Assembly (NCBI GenBank): GCA_039090855.1
Contig: CM077025.1
Location: 93,476,489 to 93,540,488, forward strand
DNA from: Macrothele yani
Taxonomy: Eukaryota; Arthropoda; Arachnida; Araneae; Macrothelidae
Length of the DNA: 64,000 nucleotides
Direction: 5' to 3'
Shown here: piece after piece, positions 33,800 to 45,764 of the stretch
How the letters are laid out: each line of letters opens with the position of its first letter
How positions within the stretch are numbered: position 1 is the stretch's first letter
Notes under the pieces: model-generated
What the model was told of the DNA's origin: nothing
Seen by the model: only the letters and a program-made list of their open reading frames with translations
Database searches by the model: none
Position numbers and translations under genes: made by a program

Positions 33800-35514
33800 C
33801 ACTGAACAAAATCGGAAACTTCTCCGGAAAATTCCTGCTGTTTTCGCCATTTTGGACTATTGGTACGTTTTCCTGGCTCACTATTTTTTCATGAGATTTG
33901 CACTACGCATTTAGTGCCTTACCAAGGAGCACAGTCCAGTCAAACAATTATGATCTGCATAAAATTTTCTGGCCAGTTGTTCCATTGCGATTCGTCTGTT
34001 GCATCGTATTAGTTAGTCGGGATAGCCTTCGCTATCCCACGGCCGCTAATGTTCGGTGGGCTTCCACTATTACCCGGATGACTGCAGGTCTTGCCTGCTT
34101 CCTTTTATTCCTTAACAACTGCCACACATGAACAGCCCACAGTGTTGGCCGTTTGGGTATACTACCACTTTTCACTCGGTAGCCAACAATCATTCCTTTT
34201 TAAAACGCTGTTAGGTCAGGTCCTTTTCCAATTTTCACACGAAACTGCATGGCATCCGCAATTTCGTGTCCTTTAAAATGCCTTATATGATTTGCATACG
34301 TTGCTACGCACGTCATCTGGCTGCTGGTTACGGTCCCTTCTTACCTCAGGGGTGGTCATAATTCATTGAGTGGAGTGTGTATCTCTGTAAAGTAAACAAC
34401 GTTTTTCATTGTGCCTTCTCGTTTTTGTTATTTAACACTTTTTGTGTTGATTGTGCATAAATTTTGGACACGAATGTATTTAGTATCTCATTCTTTCACT
34501 TTTGCCCACTTTGGGTTTATGAATTCACATTTTTCGTAGGAAACATTACAACTAATAAGAAATATGAAAATTTTAGCCTACTATTGAACGATCAAAATTA
34601 AGAAGACAAGCATCCAGCACACAAAACCATCTAGTATCTCCAATTTTTAAATGAACACTGCGATGAAACACTCCAAGCAGCATGTGGAGTAGTACGCTAA
34701 TGTTTTTCTCTGACACTCGATAACGAAAACATTTAAGAAAATGTCCTATATTTCAGGGATTTAACAGCAGCAGGACATATTCCCACTTAAATATTTTATT
34801 TCGTAATTGGAAAAGCGTAAGTTTATTTATACAATTCAGCACATTTCTGAAACGATAAGTAATCGCTAATCCCTTGTCATTTTAAAAATTCATAGTACAC
34901 ATCAATAACTTGGGTTATGCATTCATTTGGGTAGTTCAGAATTTATATCTACCATACTGCGTATCTATTCAAGCCATGCGTAATTCAGATCATAAAATAT
35001 TCACTAGGAGATTTCGAATGGAAAAACTCACGCACGTTTCTCGTGGGGATGAAGGTACTGAAGTCGCTTAGTTCAAGCGAAGAAATTTCGTTCGACTTTT
35101 GCTAAATAAAATGTTTCAGATGAGGATGATATGCATTCTCTCCTTCAATCTATGAGAGTATTTTGAAAAACAAACTGAAACCCAGTTTCCAAATGCTGAA
35201 GTCCCTGAATTCGCTTCTGAAGAAACATTACTTTTTTTTGCTTAGGAGAACTAGATAAGAATAAAGCCCAGTAGTAATAGTACAATACGAAATGGAAGCT
35301 AGACAGAGCTTAGTATATTATTCAGTATGTAGAACACAATAAGCATGTAAACTCAGGACAGTCCCACAGTAGAATAAAACTGGAAAATGTCAAAGAACTT
35401 CTGCATGAATTACAGAAATTTTCAAAGACATCCTCATGAATACTGCGAAAAGGAAACAGACGCTGGTTGAGACTTCATTTATCTACAATGTAAACCCACT
35501 CAGTCGTACATTCT
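33800..35514. other. no recognisable feature
   Basis: AT-rich, with short frames lacking motifs. Confidence 0.45.
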
Positions 35515-35981
35515 TGATAAATTAGTATAAAGGACACAGTCTCTGTACGAACAAATGAATAAGAAAGTCGAAAAACCAATAAAATAATATGCCGAAAAAC
35601 TTTCAATCCATAAGTTTAACCTAAAGATACACATTAGTACTTTCGGGCCACTTTGGTCCCATCTTCAAATGTGAAGTAAACATTTGAACAGTGCTGGTAT
35701 TTATACAAACCAGGTTAGTAAGGGTAAATATACACTGCTGGACAATTGCTAAGGACGGATCATAAACGGCTATATAGCGCATAAAAAGGTAAGTGTGGTT
35801 GGATGCCAAGTGAAATAAAATAATGTCAGAATGCCAGGACATTACAAGAAAGACAATTTATTGTGCTCTGAAATCCAGAAGTATTTGGACTGTGTTCAAG
35901 GGACAAACAGGCCATTTTGTAGAGAATACGTAAACGTTAAAAAAATGCAATTACCGTCCGCAGGCGTTCCGGCGTAAGATG

Positions 35982-36644
35982 TCAATACGTGATATGGCCA
36001 CCATGGAGGGCGATGCAAGATTCCACACGTCGTGTCATGCTTTGCACAACATTATCAAGCAGCTGTTGGGGTAATTTATCCCATTCCTCTGTCAGTGCAC
36101 GGATGAGGGTGTCCTTGTTTATTGGAGGGTAGTGGCGACCAGTAAGACTCCTCCCCAAAGCATCCCACACATTTTCAATGGGATTCAGATCTGGAGAACG
36201 TGCTGGCCATACGAGGCGTTGAATATCCTTGCTCTCAAGACACTCCTGGACAGCGACTGTTCGATGACATGTTGCGTTGTCGTCCATGAAAATGAATCTA
36301 TCACCGACAGCACCACGGAACATGCGAACATGAGGTAGCAGAACATCATTAATGTATCGTTGGCCAGTCATAGTCCCAGTTGGAAGCATATAGAGGGACG
36401 TACGGCCATTGATCATGATGCCAGCCCATACCATGACACTACATGTCAGATATCGGTCCCTTTCCTGTATGTTTGCTGGACAATATGCAGTACCACTATC
36501 ACGCCAGATCAGTTGTCGTCGACAATCAGACGATAGACTGTATCTACTCTCATCTGAGAAGAGGACAGCAGACCAGTCGTTATCAGTCCAATTGCGATGT
36601 TGATGGCACCATTGGAAACGGGCGGTACGGTGACGTCTGGACAA
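35982..36644 (-). CDS. Tc1-like transposase, catalytic half (220 codons, open)
   Basis: An uninterrupted frame covering the DDE domain. D31 lies in LFSDESRY, D122 in FMDDNATCH and E157 in SPDLNPIENVWDALGR, with 34 residues between the last two, so all three catalytic residues are present with Tc1 (DD34E) spacing. It ends SMTRRVESCIALHGGHITY, a usual Tc1 C-terminus. A full Tc1 transposase is about 340 residues, so the DNA-binding half is missing from this frame; it lies at 36797-37165 after disruptions. The product alone could not bind its ends. Confidence 0.85.
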   Translation of the reverse strand: MSRRHRTARFQWCHQHRNWTDNDWSAVLFSDESRYSLSSDCRRQLIWRDSGTAYCPANIQERDRYLTCSVMVWAGIMINGRTSLYMLPTGTMTGQRYINDVLLPHVRMFRGAVGDRFIFMDDNATCHRTVAVQECLESKDIQRLVWPARSPDLNPIENVWDALGRSLTGRHYPPINKDTLIRALTEEWDKLPQQLLDNVVQSMTRRVESCIALHGGHITY

Positions 36645-36796
36645 TGGGATGCAGACAACAGGACGGCGGGCTTATAGTCCTCCTTCATGCAAACGTCTGG
36701 CGACAGTTTTTCGGGAGATCCGCTTGCCAGTAGCAGCCATAAACTGATTTGCCACCTCAGTAGCTGTGCTGCGCCGGTGTCTTTTTGTTGATAGCA

Positions 36797-37165
36797 CTAT
36801 GTACCGATCTTCTGCAGGTGTCGTACGGCGAACACGACCTCCCCGTGACGTTTGCTACACTCTCCATTTGTTTGAAATGATTTCCAAAGCCTTGAAACAA
36901 CACTGTAGCTGACGTCGAACTCCCTGGCAACATCTGTTATTTTTCGCCCTTCTTCAACCTTGCCAATAATACGGCCACGCGTAAAATTATCTACGTGATG
37001 TCGGGAAGGCATACTGAAAATTGCAAGTTCGTCAATTGATTCTTTCCCTTTCAACTTTGCGTTTGAACAACAACGGTCAATACGTGTCAAATCCTTTATA
37101 TCTCTTATCAGCGCTATGACGTCACGAACAAGTTCGGCAATCCAAAATTTGCATACGCACAACAC
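36797..37165 (-). pseudogene. Tc1-like transposase, DNA-binding half
   Basis: A frame with SMPSRHHVDNFTRGRIIGKV from about residue 50 and the helix-turn-helix EGRKITDVAREFDVSYSVVS, then LWKSFQTNGEC. The likely native start is the Met of MPSRHH (residue 51, near 37013), because residues before it read into the terminal region. It loses the family pattern after HGEVVFAVRHLQ. Confidence 0.75.
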
Positions 37166-38167
37166 GTCTTACTGTATCCCGCACTTATACTAATTTCCAC
37201 ATTTTCCTGCCTTCCATTTTATGGTTGCTATCGTTGCTATTGTCATCCGTCCTTGGCAATTGTCCGGCAGTGTAGTATGTGTGTGTTACGTCAGCGATGT
37301 TTAAGGTTTAGCTGCGCCCGTTTTGTCCAATCTCTTCTGGGTGATTATATAATATTTTTCCGTACAGGTAGTAAATCGCATGGTATATAGTAATTACAGT
37401 GTATTTTTCCAAAGTGAAGTGAACATTTGAACAGTGCTGCTATATATGACCGTACAAAAATGATTTTAACACCAAGATCCCGTTGAATGCTGTTATTGAC
37501 TGAAAGTCTATTTATTTGTAAAGCCCGTAACAAATGCTGTAATGACTGTATACCATATTATTTACTACCTGTATGGAAAAATATTATATAATCACCCAGA
37601 GGAGATTGGATAAAGCTTGGGCAGCTCCACCTTAAACATCGCTGGTGTCAAACACACACATACTATGGTTACCCATACTGCCCTGGTTTGTATAATTAGC
37701 AGCACTGTTCAAATGTTCACTTCACATCTGAAGATGGGACCAAAGTAGCCCGAAAATACTAATGTCCATCTTTAGGTTAAATTTATGGATTGAAAGTTTT
37801 ACGGCTTTTAAGTTTATTGGTTTTTCGACTTTCTTATTCATTTGTTCGTACAGAGACGATGGCCTTTATACTTATTTATCTAACAGAAGAACACTTCAGT
37901 TGTTCCCCAATACATTGAGCACCGAACAGTATACTATCTACCAACAAGTAATTGGACACCAGTGAAATCGACGATATCTGCGATCCTGATACACGTCACG
38001 ACCGCCGCCGTTAAATATCTTGTGGGAAACAACAACGCAACCAGTCGCAAGCAAGATGCCACGCAGTTCGGAGCTCTGATTTCGAGAAAAGTGTAATCAT
38101 CAGGTATCACAGAAATGGTCGATCCATACGTGATATATCCAGCGATTTGAAGTACCCAAAATAGACA

Positions 38168-38752
38168 GTGGCCTACGTGATTGGCAAATGGAAGATGAGA
38201 GGTGACTGTCGGAATGTGCCCCGACCCGGCAGACCCAAAAAACTGAGAGTTAGACACCGACGTGTGCTGGCCAGAGAAATTCGGAAGAACCGCACCAAAT
38301 CAATAGGCCACATCCGCGAAGAGATTCAACAGGCATTCGGGAGTGTTCTTTCGATGAATACCATCCGTAAGGAAGCCCATCTGCTCGGATATCATGGACA
38401 TGCTGCCGCCCACAAGCCTTTGATCACCAAGTCCAATAGCGCTGCTCGGCTAACGTGGTGCAAAGAACGTCGACAGTGGACCGTTGAACAGTGGCAACAG
38501 GTTCTCTGGAGCGACGAATCAAGGTTCACCCTCTACCGTTCAGAAGGCAGGGTCAGGGTTTGGCGTCTGCCTGGAGAACGCCTCCTGCCGGAATATATTG
38601 TGCCAACTGTGAAGTTCGGCGGCTGTGGAATTATGCTACGAGGGTGTTTCTCCTGGTATGGCACTGGACCCTTGGTCGCAATTCCTAGTAGACGCAACGC
38701 CGAGACCTACTGCACCATTTTGGATGACCATGAGCTTCCTACGTTGCGGTAG
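38168..38752 (+). pseudogene. Tc1-like transposase, family A, N-terminal two thirds
   Basis: A frame of 194 codons. Residues about 15-75 hold a GRPKKLRVRHRRVLAREIRK segment (AT-hook-like GRP plus helix-turn-helix) and SVLSMNTIRKEAHLLGYHGH. The first catalytic Asp is in VLWSDESRFTLYRSEGRVRV near residue 116. It ends at a TAG replacing the Trp codon expected from copy 1 (LPTLWQFYG). The true N-terminus, near 38060, is separated by a stop. Confidence 0.85.
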
Positions 38753-39086
38753 TTTTACGGGGTGGACCCATGTTACTTTCAGGATGACAATGCCATCTGT
38801 CATGTTGCGAGTGTCCACCGTGGCTTGGTATGGTGACAATGGGGTTAATCGAATGGACTGGCTTGCGCAGAGCCCGGACTTTAACCCTATCGAGCACCTC
38901 AGGGACGAGTTGGAGCGTCGACTTAAGGGGTGCTCCCACCATCCGAAATCGGTGAAGGAACTGACCTGTCTTCTCCAAGCCGAGTGGAAGAAAATACCGC
39001 TAGCCGTCGTACAACGCCTGGTTGAGAATATGCCCCGGAGGGTCGCAGCTGTAATTGCCGCTCGTGGAGGCTCCAACAACTATTGA
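38750..39086 (+). pseudogene. Tc1-like transposase, family A, C-terminal third
   Basis: The second catalytic motif QDDNAICHVA (near 38780) stays in the upstream frame, while SPDFNPIEHLRDELERRLKG (near 38875-38935) and MPRRVAAVIAARGGSNNY belong to the frame ending at 39086. A single frameshift near 38815-38825 is therefore inferred. The three catalytic residues survive as codons, so the lesions are few: one stop and one or two frameshifts. Confidence 0.8.
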
Positions 39087-39261
39087 AGGTGAATAAACTT
39101 CGTTTTCCTTTGCTATCACAGGTTTCCAATTATTTGTTGGTAGATAGTGTATATAGGTAAAATTAGTGCAACAGACAGATTTTTCATCCGATTTTTAAAA
39201 ATATCGAAAATTCATTTGCATTTTACTTTTAATAATTCAAATCAAAATTACAAGAACATCC

Positions 39262-39615
39262 ACAGCTAGAGCATTAAGGCAGTATTTTCGACTTCCTTCT
39301 TTCACATCAAGAATAATAAGGCAGTGTTTTCGGTTTCCTTCATTCAAATCTAGAATTACAGGGCAGTACTTTTGTTTTCCTTATTTGACATCTTGAACAA
39401 TAAGGCAGCACTTTCGTCTTCCTTCTTTCACATGTAGAGTAATAAGGAAGTATTTTCGTCTTCTTTCTTTCAAATCTAGAGTTATAGGGCAGTACTTTCA
39501 CCTTCTTTTAAATCTCGCATAATAAGGCTGGGTTCTCGTCTTTCTTTTTTCACATCTAGAACAATAAGCCAGTATTTTTTTTACTTGTTTCTTTCACGTC
39601 TAGAGTAATAAATGT
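39262..39615. repeat. minisatellite, about 43-bp unit, 8 copies
   Basis: The core AATAAGGCAGTATTTTCG followed by a CTTCCTTCTTTCACATCTAG-like half recurs near 39276, 39318, 39360, 39402, 39443, 39485, 39523 and 39564. Confidence 0.85.
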
Positions 39616-39789
39616 GTATTGAGTTTGAAAAGTTGTTGTTTTATTGACTCATTACAAAAAGAGACGTGTCTCAGCTTGTCTTTTTTTGTAACGGTAGATT
39701 AAATATCAATGAGGAAAAAAGGAACCATGTTTTAGTACTGATTAAGCCAGATAGTAGAAAGCCTGCACACTGGTTTGTATTTTAAATTC

Positions 39790-40990
39790 GCAGAAATGCA
39801 CTTTCCCTCCTAAATCTTATGCACAGGTAGAATGAATCTATTTCAGGTCCCACCAGATATGCACTGAAGTGCCGAAATAACTGGGATACCTCTCTAATAC
39901 TATGCTGGTTTTACTCGAGACGGACGAGCTCTCTGTGGTACTCTGGGGACAGTGAACACCTAAGTTTACTGAAGAGCGTTCCGGCCTAACTAAGGGACGC
40001 TCTTCAGGAAGCATGGTGTGCATTATCTCCACAGTACAAAAGAGAGCTCGTGGAGTCCATCACACCTAACTTTCCTGAAGAGCGTTCCGGCCAAACTAAA
40101 GAACGCTCTTTAGGAGGCATGATGTGCACTGTCTCCACAGTACCACATGGAGCTCGTGGAGTTCATCCCATTTTACTTTCCTGAAGAGTGCCCCGGCCTA
40201 ACTAAGGAACCCTCTTCAAAACGCATGGTGCGCACTGTCTCCGCAGTACCACAGAGAGCCCATGGAGTTCATCACACCTAAATTTACTGTACAGCATCCC
40301 GGCCAAATTAAAGAACGTTGTTCAGGAAGCATGTTGTACACTGTTTCCATAGTACCACATAGAACTCGTGGAGACCATCACACCTAACTTTCCTGAAGAG
40401 CTTTCCCGCCAAACTGAAGAACGCTCTTTAGAAAACATGGTGAGCACTGTCTCCGCAGTACCATAGAGAACTCGCGGAGTCCAGCACACGTAACTTTCCT
40501 GAACAGTGTCCCGGGCTAATTAAAGAACGCTCTTCAGGAAGCATGTTGTACACTGTCTCCACAGTACCACACAGAGCTCGTGGAATTCTTCACACTAAAC
40601 TTTCCTGAAGAGCGTCCCAGCATAGCTATGGAACGCTGTTCATGAAGCATGGTGTGCACTGTCTCCACATTATCGCATTGATCTTGTGGAGTTCATCACA
40701 GTTAACTTTCTTGAAGAGCGTCCCGGCCAAACAAAGAGACGCTCTTCAAGAAGCATGGTGTGCACTGTCTCCATAGTACCACAGATAATTCATGGAGTCC
40801 ATGCTCCGTCGAGTTGCTCCCGTTATCCAACCTCGAGGAGGACCAATGTCGAATTAGAAAGATATCCCAGTTTTTTGGCACTTCAGTGTAAAACTGTTGG
40901 GACCTGAAATAGATTCGTTCAGCCTGTGCTTAAGATTTAAAAGGGAAAGCACTTTCCCATTAAATGTACTTTCCCATTTCTGCTAAAGTT
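39790..40990. repeat. inverted-repeat element enclosing a hairpin-monomer array
   Basis: Outer arms (about 39795-39900 and 40850-40985) are inverted copies sharing AATCTATTTCAGGTCCCA. Inside them the motif CACTGAAGTGCC starts at 39862 and its mirror ends at 40888. The right junction is TA; the left reads TG. That motif equals the terminus of the Tc1-like fragment at 32212, so 39862-40888 may be a non-autonomous element mobilised by that family. Confidence 0.72.
39955..40800. repeat. tandem array, about 106-bp unit, 8 copies, each with a hairpin
   Basis: Units start near 39969, 40074, 40181, 40287, 40392, 40499, 40604 and 40711. Each holds CTGAAGAGCGTTCCGGCC and a little further its complement GAACGCTCTTCAG, giving stems of about 13-15 bp, then GCATGGTGTGCACTGTCTCC and AGCTCGTGGAGT. 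Compensating changes were not checked. Confidence 0.88.
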
Positions 40991-40999
40991 ATTCCGCTT

Positions 41000-42104
41000 T
41001 AAGTACATTTCCATAAAAGTTAGGCCGCTTCAACTTAAACGTTCAGCTAGTAGTTTAAAAGGGGTGCTTCTTTTCGTAGGGTCAGCCAAAGCACTAATAC
41101 AGTTACCTGGAATTGGAAAATTCAATTCGTCATAAAAAAAATAAGTCATCAAATTTTTTGTTTTCATTGATTAATACTAACTTCCAGTATTTTAGAACAC
41201 AGCACACAACTTGTAAGACATATCCCATCAAAACTGTGTCTTTTAAACTTTAATCGCGTTTCTTGCAGGATGAGATTTTCGTCCCGAACTCTTTACGGAA
41301 AACCTGATAACTGCAAAAGGTATTTAAATAAATTGATGAAACTTGATATACATCTTTCATACAATGTTGTGCATGCAATGAAACCCAGGTTTTACTGTTT
41401 GTCAGTTTAAAGTTAGGTTATAGCTATTTACATTCAACATGGTGAAGAAATTTGTCAAAAATTCACACTAATGTACGAATCAGTGTATTTCAGCAGTGTT
41501 TATGAACATCACTTACCCTTTAGTTCAATGTATAGATAATAGTCTTGCGCATATACTGATGCGAAAAAATGCCATCATGTATCTGTAACTTTTTTATTTA
41601 GAGCGTTTACCGTAAACCACAAATTTCCTTAAATTAGTTTACAAATTTCCCAATTTCTTGAAAATTTATATTGATAACATTTTTTTTCAACTTTTATGTA
41701 TTTTTGTGTGTTAGCCTTCCTAAAAATAAATTACCCATTTTTGCATTTTTTTTTCAAAAAAAAAAGTGCCCCCAACGTGGTGGGATACCTTAAATCGCTG
41801 TCAAGTTTCCGTTTCCAACACAATTTTTTTCTTGACCTCCCATCTCCGCTTCGGGCATTCTCAATCTTCATTCTCTGTCGCCTTCCGTTCATTTTTCAAG
41901 GAGCCGAGAGATTCTCTCCTCCACACGGAGAATAACCCAAATGACCCCCTCTCCTTCGAGAACCAAGTAAAGACTCGCTTTCCGTTCCCGTCTCTAAGAA
42001 AAACCGGTGCTACTTTCATTTATCTCACCCCGTCTGTCGGACCATCTGAGCAATTGCTGAAATCTCATTATCGTGACGCTCACCCTCCTTGACAGAATTA
42101 CCTC
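41000..42104. other. no recognisable feature
   Basis: AT-rich. Two overlapping short plus-strand frames at 41696-42092 show no family motif. Confidence 0.4.
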
Positions 42105-42105
42105 A

Positions 42106-42752
42106 CTAACAAGGATGTGTGTGGGTTCGAACGCGCCAATCGACATAAGACGAGGCACATGTGTGCAGGTATGAGTCCAGACCACCGTAGGGTGAGTCAT
42201 TCCCGTGTAAAACGTGTTTAACGCCGGCAGCGCCACCGAGAAATCCAATGTCATGTTTCCGTAGTGGGACTACGAATACACCCCTGCCCAATGCTGTCGT
42301 CTTCACTGTTTCTGTAAAGTGTTGTTGCCTGTATCGTTTCCAATTCATTTTCGTACTTGCTGAAAATTACGTTGGTGAAAACTGTGGAAATGACTCATCT
42401 TCCACCACAATTAGCGTTTGATCGGTAAATCGCCGCCTTATTTTGGCTTTCAGCAGTTCAAAGACATTCAGCGGACTAATGGCGACTTTCACCATGTTTG
42501 AATAATTACGACAGCACCTCACACAATGTGCGGTGCAGCACACATGAGTTGTTCACCTGGACACTGTTCACTCCATGCAAACTACATGACTTATGACGAG
42601 TGTGTTTTGGAGGACATGTGGCGCTGTGGCCATTTAACACGATTTACACGGGAATGACTCACCCTACCGTGGTCCGTAGTCATACGTGTACACATGCATA
42701 ATGTCTCGTGTCAATTGGCGCGTTGGAACCCACACATCCCTTGTAAGACCAA
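42106..42752. repeat. foldback element, about 647 bp
   Basis: Arms of about 130 bp (42106-42236 and 42616-42752) are inverted, sharing TAGGGTGAGTCATTCCCGTG and CGCGCCAAT blocks. The central 380 bp has no motif-bearing frame. Confidence 0.82.
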
Positions 42753-42807
42753 ATGTTGTAAGCAAGTGTTTATGTCTCTTCGCTCATTAACTATTGGCTG
42801 ACATCAA

Positions 42808-43275
42808 ATGAAGGGACCATCTCAATGGTGAAAAGAAAATGAAACTAGTGAACAGACCATCTCAATGATGAAAAAGGATTGAAACGGCTGAAGAGACGAT
42901 CTCAATGGTGAAAAAGAAATGAGACTAGTGAAAAGACCGCCTCAATGGTGAAACGAAATGGGACTAGTGAAGAGACCATCTCAATGATTAAAAAGGATTA
43001 AAGCGACTGAAGGGACGATCTCAATGATGAAAAAGAAATGAGACTGGCAAAGATACCATATCAACGATGAAAAAGGATTGAAACGACTGAAGGGACCATC
43101 TTAATGGTGAAAAGAAAATGAAACTAGTGAAGAGACCATCTCAATGATGAAAAAGGATTGAAACTACTGAAGAGACGATCTCAATGGTGAAAAAGAAATG
43201 AGACTAGTGAAAAGACCGTCTCAATGGTGAAAAAGAAAGGAAATTAGTGAAGAGATAATCTCAATCGTGGAAAAA
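42808..43275. repeat. minisatellite, about 40-bp unit, about 12 copies
   Basis: The core GACCATCTCAATGGTGAAAA followed by GAAATGAGACTAGTGAA recurs about every 40-41 bp. Two variants tend to alternate (GGTGAAAAAGAAATG and GATGAAAAAGGATTG), suggesting an 80-bp or longer higher-order unit. Confidence 0.88.
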
Positions 43276-43279
43276 AAAA

Positions 43280-44619
43280 TGATTTGAACTCATGACACGA
43301 AATAAAAGAAAAGAATTTAAGATCCTAAATTTTGCATAAATTATTGAGTCCAGGGCAATAATAACAGACAAATTACTTTTAAATCGGAAAATGTAATGAA
43401 ATGTTTCACCCCTGCCGATTTCTAACCTTATAAAGAAATTTTTCATTCCATCTCCCAGTAACAAAGGTGATATAAGACATACAAATATAAGTTAACAGTT
43501 AATACCATTTGGTTAAGTAAGTTTCCGTAGAAGACATCTGAATCTGTTTGAAATATTTTGCTCATGTTTTAACCTACCTTATGAGGAAGATGTTTTTCAT
43601 AACGATTTTTAGAAACAGAAATAGCCTTTTCGAGAAACTGCAAATATATAAAAGGAAGACATTTGCACAGCATGTTTTAAGGAACATGTGTCTGGAAAAA
43701 ATCTGCCGGAAAGGTGTTTTTGTAGCTATTGAATTTGCGAAAGAAAGCGAAAGAAATACGCTCTATTAGGGGACTAATAGGACCTCGCTTTCTGCAGAAA
43801 AAAAACGCAATGGATCGAAAGTTTCTGTTCTGTCTGGCATTCACCGGAAATTCCCTTTTTGCATTCAGCAGCCCTTAATATGAATCGTGAAATTTACTGT
43901 TATAGAACACACAATGAACAAAAAAGTGAAGGAGAAATAAAGCCCTCTGCGGCTACAGGAAATTAATAGTGCCACATAAGAACTTTTACGTTAAAATAGC
44001 CAAGCCTCTTTTGATGCAGAAAGGAAAATGATACTTACAAAAATAAAAGAAGGAAAACTTTTTTTTTCTCCGTCACATTGAGCTAGCTGCCTCGTACATG
44101 CAAGTGACCTTTGGTTTCCAGATTAATTAATAGAAGTCACAATTCCCAGCACGATCTTCATATAATCGGATTTATACCCTCAATATTTTAATCCAAAAGC
44201 GGCAGAATAAAGGAGTATAAAATAGCATGTGTACTTGGTTTCAGCTTTAATTAACTCTCGTATGATAGGGAACTCTTTGTTGCCATAAATATCTTTTCAT
44301 GGTAGTAGTACGTCATTCTCTGACAGAATCGACCATAGCCTTTCACCTGTGATATGGTTTCTATTTGATTTGCAGAAGATCTTTCCGCCACTTAAACGTG
44401 CACGACATCCAGAAATGATGTATATTTTACCGTTTCTCGAATTCTGGGGATTCTGTAGAGCACGATGATTGAATTTATTTATGCAGGTGGCTATTCTGAA
44501 AAAGTTTATTTGATTGGCCTGCTGTTTTTCCGTCTCGACGCATAAGCGCATATAGCAGATTGTGACGTACTACAGAGGTGAAAGTATGAGACAAGACTAC
44601 AAATCTACAGCGAGACATT
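43280..44619. other. no recognisable feature
   Basis: AT-rich. A 73-codon plus-strand frame at 43548-43769 has no family motif. Confidence 0.4.
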
Positions 44620-44700
44620 CTGTCCGCGTAGCCCAGTTGGGAGAACGGCTTACTCCGGATTGAGGGGACAGGGATTCGATGTCCGTTGGGGAAAAACTTG
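44620..44700 (+). mobile_element. tRNA-derived SINE head, family 2
   Basis: GTCCGCGTAGCCCAGTTGG (A-box region), then TTACTCCGGATTGAGGGGAC and a weak B box GGGATTCGATGTCC. The same order of blocks occurs at 48410-48512 and 48726-48829. Confidence 0.65.
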
Positions 44701-45763
44701 TGTTTTCACAAAATTTGAAGTTTTATATATTGCGCCATCAGTCTAAATCATTTTCATTATCAAACGTTATACTGATCTACAAGGTTTTATAACACGAGCA
44801 AATGTGGTTGTTTTTAACTAATGTTTGGGTGCTGATTTCAGATCTGGCATGAAGAAATGGCAACCACGTCGCGTTTTTATGTTATGGGGCATTAAATATG
44901 TAGTATTGCCCAACGGTTAGGGCTTATAGGGATGTAAAAGGACACTAGATCTTTTATTGTCATATTTCGTCACCGGACATGTTATAGGTGGCAACACTGA
45001 TTTTTTCACAGGTAGAGATTGTGTAACCGCAACCGAACCGCCATTGCTGTTTTTTACATTGAAGGGGGAACACGTGAAGCATGTTTATGAGCAAAGGTTA
45101 GCGAAATGGAGAAGAGGGGTCGTCGCGGATGTATTAATATCCCGGATAAGTTTTGCTATGTGTGCGGACAGTATATTATAAAATCGCAGAGTCGTCCATA
45201 TAAAAAATTGCAGTCCATATAAAAAAAAAGTGTTTTAACATTCACATTCAAATCCCCCTTTTCACAGCTACTGCGTAGCCATTATATATCTCTTGTCTTG
45301 TTCTTATCACATACATACGTCACTTACAAACGGACCTCGTGACGTTGCCAACCTCCATTCATATGAGAGAGAAGATATCACGTTAAGTTTAGAAAGTGCA
45401 AAAGCGAACAAACTCAAATTTACATAGGAAAGGAACTATAAATGAAAGTTAATATAGAATATACGTCACAGGCACACAGGATGTCCTGTTTCTCCGTACA
45501 GGCCTCCTCAGAAGACGACGGTCTCGTTCTGACAGGTTGTCGTTGAGCCATAGTTATGCCTCTTAGACAAGCAAAGCCACTTATTTTTCCACTAATTAAT
45601 AAAGACCCGGGACATCTCACCTCTTGAAAAAACCAGTCTGTTTTCAAAATCTTAATTCCAGCCCGACGGGAACCACAATAGGCTAAATATCGAACTCCGG
45701 AAGATCCTGTTCTTGTCCCATTGTGATCAACACTACTCATAATTACTAACATGTCGCAGTTGC
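44701..45763. other. no recognisable feature
   Basis: Short frames only, no motifs. Confidence 0.4.
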
Positions 45764-45764
45764 T

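Larger units (their letters stand above)
35733..37272 (-). mobile_element. Tc1-like element, family E relative, nearly complete
   Basis: A 1540-bp element with inverted ends CACTGCTGGACAATTGC and CACTGCCGGACAATTGC, flanked by TA (35731-35732, 37273-37274). It lies in the left arm of a palindromic element, which shows it arrived later. The minus strand encodes an N-terminal helix-turn-helix frame (37165-36797) and a C-terminal catalytic frame (36644-35982), separated by frame breaks between 36645 and 36800. Confidence 0.92.
35515..37880. repeat. large palindromic (foldback) element split by a Tc1-like insertion
   Basis: Left arm: 35515-35732 then 37273 to about 37377. Right arm: about 37560-37880, inverted. 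Shared sequences include GTCTCTGTACGAACAAATGA at the outer edge, CATCTTCAAATGTGAAG-like blocks, and TGATTATATAATATTTTTCC nearest the centre. Without the Tc1 insertion it is about 824 bp with arms near 300 bp. No coding sequence. Confidence 0.82.
37932..39149 (+). mobile_element. Tc1-like element, family A, copy 2
   Basis: A 1218-bp element with ends related to CACTATCTACCAACA (the first base mutated on the left) and TA flanks. The plus-strand transposase is mostly open: 38168-38752 covers the second DNA-binding helix-turn-helix and first catalytic motif; after a TAG at 38750, FYGVDPCYFQDDNAICHVA follows in the same frame; and another frame (to 39086) holds SPDFNPIEHLRDELERRLKG. Confidence 0.92.

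Noticed and set aside
42808..43275. CRISPR-like array
   Set aside because: Units are contiguous with no unique spacers, and the window is eukaryotic in character.
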